51,687 bases of DNA from Branchiostoma floridae (GCF_000003815.2 NC_049989.1:21120024-21171710); one strand, 5' to 3'; shown: positions 34,362 through 45,329, numbered from the stretch's first letter. The notes: generated from the sequence alone by a model not told the origin. Program-made: numbers and translations.

Positions 34362-35138
34362 TCATCCCCGATGGCCACCGAAGTAGTCTGGAAATAAGAG
34401 TAAGATGTTGGTGAACATCTTGTCCACGGTTCAAAACGATGGCCATCAAAGAATCGTAATTGAATCCTCTTCATTGCATAAAATGCACATGCGAATATAG
34501 GATTTTGAAGTCCCAAAGTTGCAACAATCGCAAATAATAAATTTTTGTACGTCTTTTTGGCTATGCAGAACTTCACGCGAATCCTATTTAGTGCCTACTG
34601 CTAAGGCCTACGTCACATTTCTAAACCGGGGCCGTTAAGTGTTATGGGATCTTTAACCTGCTCGAGGCGTGGTCCTCAAATAATCTAACGTCCTATCCGC
34701 GAGCGACGGCCACACCTGAAGCTAGGTACTCAGGTTTCACGTGAGTGAAGTTAGAAAAGTCGTGTCAAGTGCCTTTCCCAAGGACACAACATTGGTGACA
34801 TGGCAGGTTTCGAACTTAGGACCTCTTGGGCCTTAAGCCCAACACGCTGCCGCACACGAATATCATAGACGCTTACCTGTGTTGGTAGTTAACACATAGC
34901 AGAGTTAAAAACTTCAGGAGAACTTGAGACTGACCTGTGAAGAAGTCCCTGACCTGTCCCACGACGGTGGCGGACTCGCGCCAGGCAGAGAGGTCCATCT
35001 GCGGGATGGAGGCGCAGGAGACCCGCCGGTTCCCCGGGCCGGGCAGCTCGAACACGTGCCGCTGCATGGAGCTCGTGTCGTCCGTGTTGTCGCACAGGAC
35101 CCGCGCTAGCGTCACCTTACGGACCTCACCCAGCTGGC
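34362..35138 (-). pseudogene. Orphan 3' end of a haem peroxidase gene, locus B (last two exons only)
   Basis: Exon 34935-35138 (204 nt, intact, phase 1 to phase 1) and terminal exon 34362-34387 (DYFGGHRG then stop). A SINE sits in the intron in place of the 38-bp array found at the other two loci. The upstream exons are missing and an NLR promoter copy follows at 35745. Same interpretation as the locus A copy: a duplicated passenger fragment. Confidence 0.85.
34625..34862 (-). mobile_element. tRNA-derived SINE
   Basis: Minus-strand head near 34862-34795 with A-box-like and B-box-like (GTTCGAAACC) motifs; body with cttgggaaaggcacttgaca. It sits in the last intron of the locus B peroxidase tail. 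Confidence 0.6.
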
Positions 35139-35744
35139 CTGGAGAGAAACCAGGAATGAAGGAATAAATGAAGGCCGGGCAGCTCGAACACGTGCTGGCC
35201 TAGGGTAAACGGGGAAGGGCGGAAGGAATTATTGACCAATTTTTTGTTAACTGAGGACTGAGGATGCGAACCACGTGTTCCCTTATCTTAACTACTATTA
35301 TGTCATCGCTCGAGGTGCGTGACGTCATTAACATAGCCCAAGTGGCGACGTCTTGAAACTCCTTGCTCGAAATAAACCAACAAGATTTGTGAATTCGCTA
35401 TAATCACTTCAAAATGCACTTTTCCTCAGAAGCAGCACTAGAAGAACATTTAAACTGCATAGATAAGTAATGAAGGTAGGCCAAAATCACTTCCCTTGGG
35501 AATATATAACGTTACATATACGGAATTCTTAGAACATTTTCAACACAGAAATCCTTTTTGTGCAAACACCACGATCGTGAGGTTTTGCCAAAAAAGAGTA
35601 ATCGTTTGGGAAATTCATAGATGGGATTTAAACAAAAACATTATCGTAAATCGTTTGTGAAGATTAGACATCCAGGTATCGTTAACATTGAAGAAGAATC
35701 AATCTTTATTATTACTTCTGGATACTTTATATAATGAATCCTTC
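35139..35744. other. Intergenic flank shared with 11638-12099
   Basis: A decayed trace of the peroxidase exon duplication (gccgggcagctcgaacacg, 35175-35195) is visible. No gene. Confidence 0.5.
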
Positions 35745-36090
35745 GGTTCCGCTCTTGAGGCGCCGCCAAAAACATGCCCACAGGTGGTTGTTGTCACGGA
35801 ACGGTCCATTTTCTCAACCTAGAGGGGTTCGCCGTAGGTTTTATTTCATGTGTAGATGGCAACACAGTTTAGTATTTCATGAATAACTGTAGATACTACA
35901 GTGGACAAGAAAATGATATAGAAATTGTTCATTTGATTAAATGTTTTCTGTTTAGTTTCTTTTTGTCTTGACCCCTCCCCCATCGTCGAATAAACTGGGA
36001 GAGTCCAAGATGGCGGCAGGCGGAAGTAAAAAGTTTCGAAAGTCGACTCCGAAAATCTTCTGAAGTTTTCTGGGGACAACCATGAAGAAA
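35745..36090 (+). promoter_or_regulatory. NLR-C promoter and short first exon
   Basis: Conserved in three copies. It holds an AAGATGGCGGC box at 36007-36017 matching the YY1 consensus of animal core promoters, followed by GGCGGAAGT (ETS-like) at about 36019-36027. A short exon ends ATGAAGAAA with GTGAGTAC at 36091. Spliced to the acceptor at 37264, this ATG opens only a 9-codon upstream ORF, so the exon is probably 5' UTR. Confidence 0.6.
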
Positions 36091-36870
36091 GTGAGTACAG
36101 ATATCCCGTCTGTTACTGTTAAGAGTTTCAAGATCCACCAGGTATGTGTGATTTGTCGCAAATTTATATCGTGTGGGAAAAAAATAGACCAGATTTTCAG
36201 AAAGCAAAACTGACAAAGTCAGACCAACACGTCTTCATTAATAATGGAAAATTAGTGTAAACAGTCGGTTGGAAACAAAGTTACTGCATACTGATGAGTT
36301 TTTAAACCGTACTGCTCTGCTACATTTTTCCTTAACATCATTTGAAGCGATGAGACTTAAAGATTCAAACGATATAGCAAGTTACGTTGCTGATTTATAT
36401 CTCCCCCTCCCCAAATATTATCCCTTTGAAGTTTGAAAGTTATGATGAGAGTCTGTATCACCCACTCTGAGCCACTCAGGAATCTATATAACACGCACGA
36501 ACTGGGCAGAAGCCGCACGCCATGATCAGGTTTGGGACTACAGGTCTTCCTCGGCATTTGTGACAGGAAAACTCACAAATTCTGATCAGTTTTTGTATGC
36601 AAATATCCAAAATTCAAAGTAGAGTTCTGCGACACCCTACCTCCACCTGTGATTCACCCAATTGGTTGTTATTTGCTTTCAAAACAGTTTCATGTGATGA
36701 GTAGTAAAATCATGTTACTAGTATTTAACCTAAGTATGTATACCATATACTACTTATTATGAGATACATACCATGGTCATATCCTAATTTGTATTTATTG
36801 TATATTGCAATGTATTAAATCAATTGCAATAGTATATATCCGAGCTACATGAAATTGATTTAGGTATTGA
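36091..36870. other. First intron of NLR-C, unremarkable
   Basis: AT-rich; no coding or repeat structure recognised. Confidence 0.5.
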
Positions 36871-36871
36871 T

Positions 36872-37264
36872 ATGACACACACCTGTCTGTTTCAGGTGCT
36901 GTTATCACATACCTGACACACGTGTCTGTTTCGGGTGCTGACTGTTATCACATACCTGACACACACCTGTCTGTTTCAGGTGCTGTTATCACATACCTGA
37001 CACACACCTGTCTGTTTGAGGTGCTGTTACCTCATACCTGACACACACCTGTCTGTTTCAGGTGCTGTTATCACATACCTGACACACACCTGTCTGTTTC
37101 AGGTGCTGTTACCACATACCTGACACACTTGTCTGTTTCAGGTGCTGTTATCACATACCTGACACACACTTGTCTGTTTCAGGTGCTGTTATCACATACC
37201 TGACACACACCTGTCTATTTCAGGTGTTGTTACCACATACCTGACACACACATGTCTGTTTCAG
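36872..37264 (+). repeat. About 41-bp minisatellite carrying splice acceptors, about 10 units
   Basis: The unit is CTGTCTGTTTCAG, then GTGCTGTTATCACATACCTG, then ACACACAC. Most units therefore keep a polypyrimidine tract and AG acceptor. Two have lost it (ttcggg near 36930, tttgag near 37018). The last unit's acceptor opens the start-codon exon of NLR-C at 37265, so the array duplicates that intron-exon boundary. Confidence 0.88.
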
Positions 37265-37348
37265 GTGCTGTTACCTCATACCTGACACCTGTGTGATTCA
37301 TCATGGCTGAGGGACAAGGTGCAGCTGGTCACCCAGGTGAAAGTGCAG
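37265..37348 (+). CDS. NLR-C start-codon exon
   Basis: The exon begins at the last acceptor of the 41-bp array. The ATG at 37303 opens MAEGQGAAGHPGESA and ends with one nt (phase 1) before GTGAGA at 37349. It is the only clear start exon in the window. Confidence 0.75.
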
Positions 37349-40300
37349 GTGAGAAGCGTTACGTTGCATGGCTGGTTTACACCCGGGGCCGTGAAGTCAC
37401 TTAGAATGCCCAGCTGTGTCGGCAGTGCGTCAACCCCAATATTGCCTTGCTTTGAATCTTGACACCAACTTGCCCAACATTGAACAATGTGCCCAAAATT
37501 TTGGACATATACCCAAAACTCGTGGCATGAAGAGTAAGAAAAAATTGTTAACATTTGTGCCAAGTGCCTTTTATGATTTTCATATGACCTGTGACCTGAA
37601 CACCGAGAGTCCATCTGTGGATTTACACATAAGAAGAATCCTGATACATTTCCAAACCGGGCCCCAACCGAGCAGCTTTCAGGAGCGAAAAGAATGATAC
37701 AAAAGGCATAAAAACCACAAAATGTCAAAATAAGATTCATGGGCATAATATGATTGGGTATATTTCTAGGTATACATTTTAATTGTTCGTTTCTTAAAAC
37801 ATTCCGGCCGGGCCACAGTTTGGAAATGTGACCTAAGCCTAAAGCACCAATCAGACCAGTGCATGTTGTTGTGTGCATAGGAAGGTATATCAACGGACAA
37901 AATCATTCAGTAAAATGTTATTTTGATTGTGTTTTTATTTGTATAATAAATGTACCTCTCCTTGATAACATTAGAAGCAGGTGTTCTGGGCGGGGTGATA
38001 TCTTGGGTTATCACATGTGGTTCTAATCTAAGTTGTATCACATGGCTTCTGGGATTCCATCGAATAAATTGAACGCACTTCTTTGGCTCTGAGAGCAGCA
38101 CGGTAGAAAATTAGAAAATTGGAATACTGGATTCGGATGTTACCGGAAGAATTGCTGTTGTTACATTTTTTGTTGAGGACACCAAATTTTCACAACTTCT
38201 GGTGTATTTTGTATTGAAACCCGTGTTTCCTAGGGTGGGTATGACTACTTAATATTATAGTATTCATTATTTGCAGCATGGTACACATTCTGTATCAGTA
38301 TCACCCTTGGTCCCAGCCCTCGTCAGGTTGGATCATTCTCTGTCCTTCAGGCGACCCTACCTGGCCCGCAGTCAGGCTGGTACCTCGGGTGTTATGCAAT
38401 ACACTGTTTGTGTGCTATACAATGTATTTCTAACTGTTGTACATAGTGCCACGGTTGGCCATGTTGTGAACTAAGGATGAACAGGAGATGAATTATGAAT
38501 AGAATTGTTGAGTAGAATTATTCTCAGACCCTACAACCTGCCCTCTCCGTGGTCTCTGCTAACTCAGTTTAGCGTCCGTTGTTCCCCGTCCTGCAAGGCT
38601 TGGCCGTTGCGGGATGTCGCTCAGGTCTGACTGCCAATCTCCAGCTGCCTCTGACTTTTGCAGATTCGGTTTATGAATGTCTTCATTGACTTTGTCTACC
38701 CATCTTCTCTTGGGGCGATCACGTGCACAGCACAAAAAGTGCTATTTAATGAAAGTTTCAGTAGCTAGTACATACAAATGTATGGTTTAGGCAAGCTCAA
38801 ATACCGTTTTTCGTGCCATGTTGGGTTCTGGTCCTCTACACACATGGTTATGACCTTTCTTGACCTTTTCTAATGGGTCATAACTGCCCGGCCTCATCTG
38901 GTCATGATGTCACACCTGACACCATCAATAATGTTGAAGGGGAGTATGTGATGCTGTGTTAAATGTGTTGATGGCAAATCATCTATAACTTTTTTGTTAC
39001 TTTACAGATGTTCGTAAGTACTTCTATTACATCAAGGAAAAGGTGAGCTCAGACTGGAAGGACCTGGCCTTCCATCTTTGGTTTGAACAACCCGACATCG
39101 ACAACATCGAAGGGAGAAACCAAGATGACAAGTCTCGCTGTATGGACCTGTTGGAGGAATGGTTGAAGCGTAACGGAGAGAGAGCCACCATAGAGGTCCT
39201 GATGGAGGCTCTGTCTGAGGCAAACCTGCAGAGTGTTGTGGATGGTCTGAGGAGGAAACTTCAGGGTAAGAAGTGTTTTATTTTACTTATTCTATACTTA
39301 TTGATTTATAGTTCTTCTTTTCTCTCTATTCCTGTGATGGTTTTTGATCAACTGACTTATCATATGTTGCTAAGGTTACACATCTAAAAGTACCATTTTC
39401 TTTTTTCTTGCTTAAGGTTTTTATCAATTTTTTAAAGGGTGTTAGGAGAAGGACATATAGGAATAAAGAATTTTTTTTACAATCAAATCACTGTGAAATT
39501 TAAATGGGGTAAAAACTTAAGATTTTCTTGTCTCTACTTAACTGAACTGTTCCTAAATTTACTGTTTAGAGAGACAATGTAAAGTATTGAGTATTTAGCT
39601 ACATTGTTTTCAAAGCATATTCAATTTGATTCTTCTCTGTCCAATTCCAGAAGTGCCCTTTCCAGTTCCAGTTGGAGCTGCAGGAACAGAGTTTTCTTCA
39701 TTGACAGGTGGGAATCAGGCTGTTTCTCTGTCTCAATCAAACATGATGGGACATCTCATCTAAGACTGTTTTGTGACCTTCAAGCTAGATGAACTTGAGT
39801 TAATCAAATGTACCCTGCCAGTACATCAGCAGAATAAGTCTTTGATAGTTGGAGGCCTTGAACTTGATCTAAGTTATAAAAGAATGCAAGCGGACAGTAC
39901 CCTCTGGTGCAGATTTATAACCTTTAAAAACTCTGATACAGTTAACTGTCATAGCTGACAACCTATATCTTCTTATATGCAATGATGTCTTTACATTTTG
40001 TCTAAGTTTCTTGCTACATTTGACTTTGAAGTCTTACACAGTGTTCGTTTTATTCCAGATGTGTTCCAGAAGTCTGTGAAGAAGTACTATCAGTTGAAAC
40101 TGTCTCACTTCAAGCCTCTGATCTGGAATGATAACTTCACACTTACCCTCAGTGATATCTTCACCCAGTTAGAGTTGGTACCAGCAAGTGAAAAACAGTT
40201 GAAAACATCAGAACCCACCAGAGAGGAACAAAGAAAACAACTGAAGTCATTGGATGACTTGTTCAACCCAGATGTCACAGGACTGTCCGCAGCACCAAGG

Positions 40301-43298
40301 TGTATTCTGATTGAGGGTGAAGCCGGAGGGGGGAAGACAACGTTTCTGTCCAAAGAAGCCCTAGATGCCGTCTCACAGAAAACAGAGCTGGGCAAAAGAC
40401 ACAATGTTGTCCTGTTGATCCGACTTCGAGAGGTGAGAGAGGGAGAGACCATAGAGGAGATGGTGTGGGACCAGTGTGTTCCAAAAAGAAAAGATGTAAC
40501 AATAGAGTCCATTGAAACAATCTTAGAACAAAACGAGTCCCGTGTGCTTTTCCTCCTAGATGGGTATGATGAGCTGCGGCCTGAGGCAAGGGCAGCCAGG
40601 CAGGCCATTCCCAAACTGCTGTCTGGCAAGTTGTACCCCAACAGCACAATTGTGATCACCTCCCGACCCTCAGCAGGAGTGCAGCAGCACACCCGGCCAG
40701 ACTGTCATGTAAACATCACGGGCTTCTCCCGTACATATGTGGAGAAATACATGCAGCAGTATTTCACTGCTGTTGGGAAGCATGAACTGACAAAGACACT
40801 TGCTGAACATGTTAGATATAATGAGCTTTTTAACACTTTAATCCAGACCCCAATGTTCCTGATGTTGGTGTGTGTACTGTGGGAGGAGGACCAAGAGATG
40901 GTGTCTACTGGAACAATGACAGGGCTGTACGACAACCTGCTGACATGTCTGGTTAGAAAGTACTGTGAGCGGGAAGGAGTGGACATGCCAACAGAAGGGC
41001 TGCCTACAGAGGTTGCTGAGTCATTACTGCAGCTTGGCAAGTTAGCGCTAGAGGCACTGCTGAGGAATGAGACCCTGCTTGATCTTACAAAAGTAGACAG
41101 AGCAAAGGTGAGTTGGGAGTTGCTGTTAAAGCTTGGTGTGGTCTCCTTGGAGGTGTCTTCCTCTAGATTGCATCCCAGGAAACAACTGAACTTTTCCCAC
41201 AAGACGATGCAAGAGTTCCTGGCCGGACGATATGTTGCTCATGCTCTGTTGAACCAAGACATTGTAGAGCTGCTGCAGCTCACCTCCATAACCAAGGCAC
41301 TTGAACTCAGTAACCTGCTTCAGTTCACGTGTGGCTGTCACTCACGGGCAGCACAAGATGTGATGGAAGAACTGAGCAGACTTAGTAAGAAGGAGTTTTC
41401 ACAGTTACAACCAGATGACTTTCACCTACCCACCCACTCCCTGATAATGGAGATGTCCCACCTACCTGTAAAGCCTGAGATAAAAAAAACAGTTGAAGCT
41501 TACAGGAGGTTTGTTTTACTCTGCCTGGATGTTCTGAATGAAACAAAAGAGCCAGGCGTACTAAAGACTGTCAGCAGAGGCCTGCCAGTTATCATCGTGG
41601 ACCTCCGCAGAGACAGTAAACAACATGCTGCTCTGAAGTATTACTTGGAAAACATCCAATCATCACATGTCCCTGATAGACTGATTCTAGAAGTTTTACC
41701 TGTTCCTGCTCTTCAGTACTTGGAACAAATTTTTACTTCCCCCATTCCCAGGTTGCGGTTAGACCTAAGACTGAAGTTTGAAAAATTTAACTCACCTGAT
41801 GAGATGATCTGGCTGGTTTCAGTTCTGAAGAATGTTCCTGGTCTGAGGGCGCTGGATCTGTCAAGCACATTTCTAACACCATCATCACTCCAGCCACTTG
41901 TGCAGGTGTTCAGCCACATGTCTCTGTTAGAGGAGCTGGATCTTAGCTATAACCCTTACCTTGGTGATGCTGGGATGGAAGTCCTGCAGGTTGGGCTGTC
42001 TAGTGTTCCTCGCCTGGCTGTACTCCGTCTTAAGGGAGTCAACATGACAGCTGTAGGCATGTCATCCCTGGCTCCCTACATGCGACACCTAGTGGGACTG
42101 AGAGAATTGGATATAAGTCATAATGAGATCGGTGACACTGGGCTGGAATCTCTCACCACCATCCTCCCCATCTTCACTGCCATGCAGGTGTTGGTCCTGG
42201 GTAGAATTGGTATCAGCCCTACAGGCATGCGAACACTGGTCCCTGTACTGTGTCAGCTAACCAGACTGATCAAACTGGACATTTGCGGTAATGCCATAGG
42301 AGACCCCGGGCTGGAATGCCTGGCTGCTATCCTCCACCACCTCACAGCCATGAAGGTGTTGGTTCTCAGTAGAGCAGGTATCAGTGACAGGGGAATATCA
42401 TCCCTGATCAAAGCTCTGCCACACCTGGTGCAATTACAGGTGTTGGATGTGAGCAGGAATAACATAGGAGACTCAGGGATTGTCTCACTGGTGCAAACAC
42501 TCTGCCAGCCCAGCAGTTTGGACATGGAACAAAACCCACCTGGTGACAAGAGTCTGACCACAGCCCCTCACTGTAACACCACACTACAGGGGCTGTACAT
42601 CGGGGGGAATAGGGGAATAACAGGAGCCGGACTGGGGAGGGTCGCACAGCTCATCAGCGCACTGCCAGCACTGACCAGGCTGGACATGTCTGGTTACCTG
42701 TACACACCTGCACACCTGTCTGACACCGCTGCCATGGCTCTGGCCGAGGCTCTACCCAGACTCCCTGCCCTGGAGCTGCTGGTCCTGTATCACATCTCCA
42801 TGGAGCCTGCAGGGTTCCAGGCTGTGGTGCAGGCTGCTAAGAATCACCCAACACTGGAGACACTGTTGTGAGTTATAATGGTTATCCTATAGGTATACTG
42901 TACTGTATTGCAGGGTATGTTAAAGGGACCCTAGTATTAAAATAAGCAAGGGTAGCCTAAAGGAACCTGATGGAATTCAAGTGATAATAAGTGTCAATTG
43001 AAATTTGCATTGCCTTCATGATGGTATCGTTTTGCTGAACTTACCTAGTAGATAGATACCTGTTCTGGTACATGTACTTTAATGAGTTATACCAATATTG
43101 ATTGTATACCACCAGATTATTTTGAATATCTTGTTTGTTAGTAGTTTTACTCCCACATTCTGCAGTTATTACTATGACAACATGTAGCATTTGATGTAAC
43201 TAAGCATCTCCTTTCTTCTTTTCCCCATACACAGCTACTGTAGGGATGGAGTTCCTGAGGGAGCGGACACCACAGCCAGCTGTCTGAGGCTGCTCTGA
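37303..43298 (+). CDS. NLR-C: complete Death-NACHT-LRR receptor gene
   Basis: Coding exons are 37303-37348, 39008-39265, 39651-39707, 40059-42867 and 43235-43298: 3234 nt, 1077 residues plus stop. Introns are phase 1, 1, 1 and 2. The start ATG lies in atcATGG, a good context. Residues about 16-101 form the Death domain. Residues 120-160 are the pre-NACHT segment, Walker A GEAGGGKTT is near 206, Walker B LFLLDGYDEL near 283, ITSRP near 320, and the LRRs run about 717-1055. By family knowledge it is an intracellular immune sensor that oligomerises through NACHT and signals through Death-domain adaptors. Relative to NLR-A it lacks 29 codons before the first LRR, between 7-bp direct repeats. Confidence 0.92.
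37640..37840. mobile_element. MITE-like element
   Basis: The left end (gatacatttccaaaccggg) and right end (reverse complement gtcacatttccaaactgtgg) are imperfect inverted repeats. A similar end motif (gtcacatttctaaaccgggg) occurs at 34612-34632. No ORF. Confidence 0.55.
37841..38520. other. NLR-C intron, nothing recognised
   Basis: Short ORFs only; no domain, no repeat partner in the window. Confidence 0.4.
38530..38735 (-). mobile_element. LINE C-terminal remnant
   Basis: The minus strand reads DRPKRRWVDKVNEDIHK, then QSDLSDIPQRPSLAGRG. The GRP-K-RW-D pattern is usual at the C-terminus of non-LTR retrotransposon polymerases. It lies within an intron of NLR-C. Short and degraded. Confidence 0.6.
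39008..39265 (+). CDS. NLR-C Death-domain exon
   Basis: 258 nt between tttacag and GTAAGA, phase 1 to phase 1. Conserved Death core: SDWKDLAFHLWFEQPDIDNI, CMDLLEEWLKRNGERATIE, LMEALSEANLQSVVDGL. Intact, unlike the NLR-B copy. Confidence 0.92.
39651..39707 (+). CDS. NLR-C linker exon
   Basis: 57 nt, phase 1 to phase 1, flanked by ttccag and gtggga. Two codons longer than in NLR-B (a PV duplication). Confidence 0.82.
40059..42867 (+). CDS. NLR-C NACHT-LRR exon
   Basis: 2809-nt open exon from tattccag to GTGAGT. The pre-NACHT segment is IFTQLELVPASEKQ; then Walker A, Walker B, ITSRP, and LRRs ending NHPTLETL. The 87-nt deletion relative to NLR-A is at about 41785-41800. A small in-frame insertion (LPTHSLIMEM) is present near 41425-41455. 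Confidence 0.93.
43235..43298 (+). CDS. NLR-C terminal coding exon
   Basis: Reads YCRDGVPEGADTTASCLRLL then TGA at 43296. CAG|GTCAGT, a good donor, lies 42 nt after the stop (43341). Confidence 0.87.
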
Positions 43299-43739
43299 GT
43301 CCCCAACATGCCGACCTGTTCTGTACATTGTCTCACTCAGGTCAGTATTCTGTATTTATACTTAGGTCAAAGCAGTGCTAGCATGTTACAAACATTCATA
43401 TAGAACAAAATTTTGTTTCCATTTAGGATAATGATTGATTTGCTTCCAAATTCAATGTAAAACTTTTATGTATCAATTATCTAAGCCCCAATGCCTAAGT
43501 ATTAAGAATTCTTGAGAAATGCAATAAATTACAATACATAATGTGTTCACCAGAAAAGTTAAAATTCCTTTCCCGACACAGCATTCTCTATATTACTTAA
43601 AACGTATCTAACTAAAAGTCTTCCTGTGCCTAAGTGCCATTTTTCTATCAGCAGACGACCTCTTGCAATGATTGATGTTTAACTGGAGTCCTTAGCATTT
43701 ATTGCATGTCTACAGTGTTTTTATTCAATCTCAGTTACA

Positions 43740-44992
43740 CCTTGATTCAGGTGTGCTAACCAATGTGTGTGTAACAGGCTAGGTGTAGCTGTCCTGACAG
43801 GTACCCTCCAGTCTGGACCCCCTATGTAAGTACACCAGCAGGTGTAAGGTGTGGGGACCACAGGTGTGCTAACAGGTGTGTTTGTTACAGGTGTGGCTGT
43901 CCCGACAGGTGCCCTCCAGTCTGGACCCCCTGTGTAAGTACACCAGCAGGTGTAAGGTGTGGGGACCACAGGTGTGCTAATAGGTGTGTTTGTTACAGGT
44001 GTGGCTATCCTGACAGGTGCCCTCCAGTCTGGACCCCCTGTGTAAATACACCAGCAGGTGTAAGGTGGGAGACCACAGGTGTGCTAACCAGGTGTGTTTG
44101 TTACAGGTGTGGCTGTCCCAACAGGTGCCCTCCAGTCCGGACCCCCTGTGTAAGTACACCAGCAGGTGTAAGATGTGGGGACCACAGGTGTGCTAACAGG
44201 CGTGTTTGTTACTTGTGTTTCTGTCCCAACAGGTGCCCCCCAGTATGGACCCCCTGTGTAAGTACACCAGCAGGTGTAAGGTGTGGGGACCACAGGTGTG
44301 CTAACAGGTGTGTTTGTTACTTGTGTGGCTGTCCCAACAGGTGCCCCCCAGTCTGGACCCCCTGTGTAAGTACACCAGCAGGTGTTAGGTGTGGGGACCA
44401 CAGGTGTGCTAACAGGTGTGTTTGTTACAGGTGTGACTGTCCCAACAGGTGCCCTCCAGTCTGGACCCCCTGTGTAAGTACAACAGCAGGTGTAAGGTGT
44501 GGGGACCACAGGTGTGCTAACAGGTGTGTTTGTTACTTGTGTGGCTGTCCCAACAGGTGCCCCCCAGTCTGGACCCCCTGTGTAAGTACACCAGCAGGTG
44601 TTAGGTGTGGGGACCACAGGTGTGCTAACAGGTGTGTTTGTTACAGGTGTGACTGTCCCAACAGGTGCCCTCCAGTCTGGACCCCCTGTGTAAGTACACC
44701 AGCAGGTGTAAGGTGTGGGGACCACAGGTGTGCTAACAGGTGTGTTTGTTACAGGTGTTGCTATCTCGACAGGTGCCCTCCAGTCTGGACCCCCTGTGTA
44801 AGTACACCAGCAGGTGTAAGGTGTGGGGACCACAGGTGTGCTAACAGGTGTGTTTGTTACAGGTGTGGCTGTCCTGACAGGTGCCCTCCAGTCTGGACCC
44901 CCTGTGTAAGTACACCAGCAGGTGTAAGGTGTGGGGACCACAGGTGTGCTAACAGGTGTGTTTGTTACAGGTGTGGTTGTCCTGAAAGGTTG
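43740..44992 (+). repeat. 108-bp splice-unit minisatellite, locus C (about 11 units)
   Basis: Same unit as at the two other loci. In three units (about 44212, 44320, 44536) the acceptor CAG is changed (gttacttgtg), so those units keep a donor but lose the usual acceptor. A two-unit higher-order repeat (216 bp) spans about 44290-44716. The array exits at about 44971 into last-exon-like sequence with a doubled CATCTGCTTGGAG motif. Confidence 0.93.
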
Positions 44993-45329
44993 AAAGCCGG
45001 GCCATCAGTCAAAAATCATCACCCCAACATCTGCTTGGAGCATCTGCTTGGAGACCGTATCCAAAACCCTATGACACCTCACTTCTTCATCTGCTTAATA
45101 TTTGATGCACACCTGGACTCCAGACAACAAATGATATAACAAGGACTTAAGATCTATACAAGGATATATGGTTTATGATGAAGGGACAATAATGACAGCT
45201 ATCAACAAGCAAATAAACTGAGCAAAGTTCAGTTCAGTTGAGCAAAAAAAAGACTAATTATATGTCATAATTATAAACTTTATTTTTGACACAACATTCT
45301 CTATTTTCTTGAATGTAGTTTAAGTCTAA

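Noticed and set aside
44081-45139. Cys-rich 352-residue ORF (repeats of CANRCVCYRCGCP) and similar ORFs in the other 108-bp arrays
   Set aside because: The period is divisible by three, so open frames appear on both strands automatically; there is no start or splice context of its own, and the opposite strand gives an equally long ORF (VPTPYTCWCTYTGGPDWRAP).
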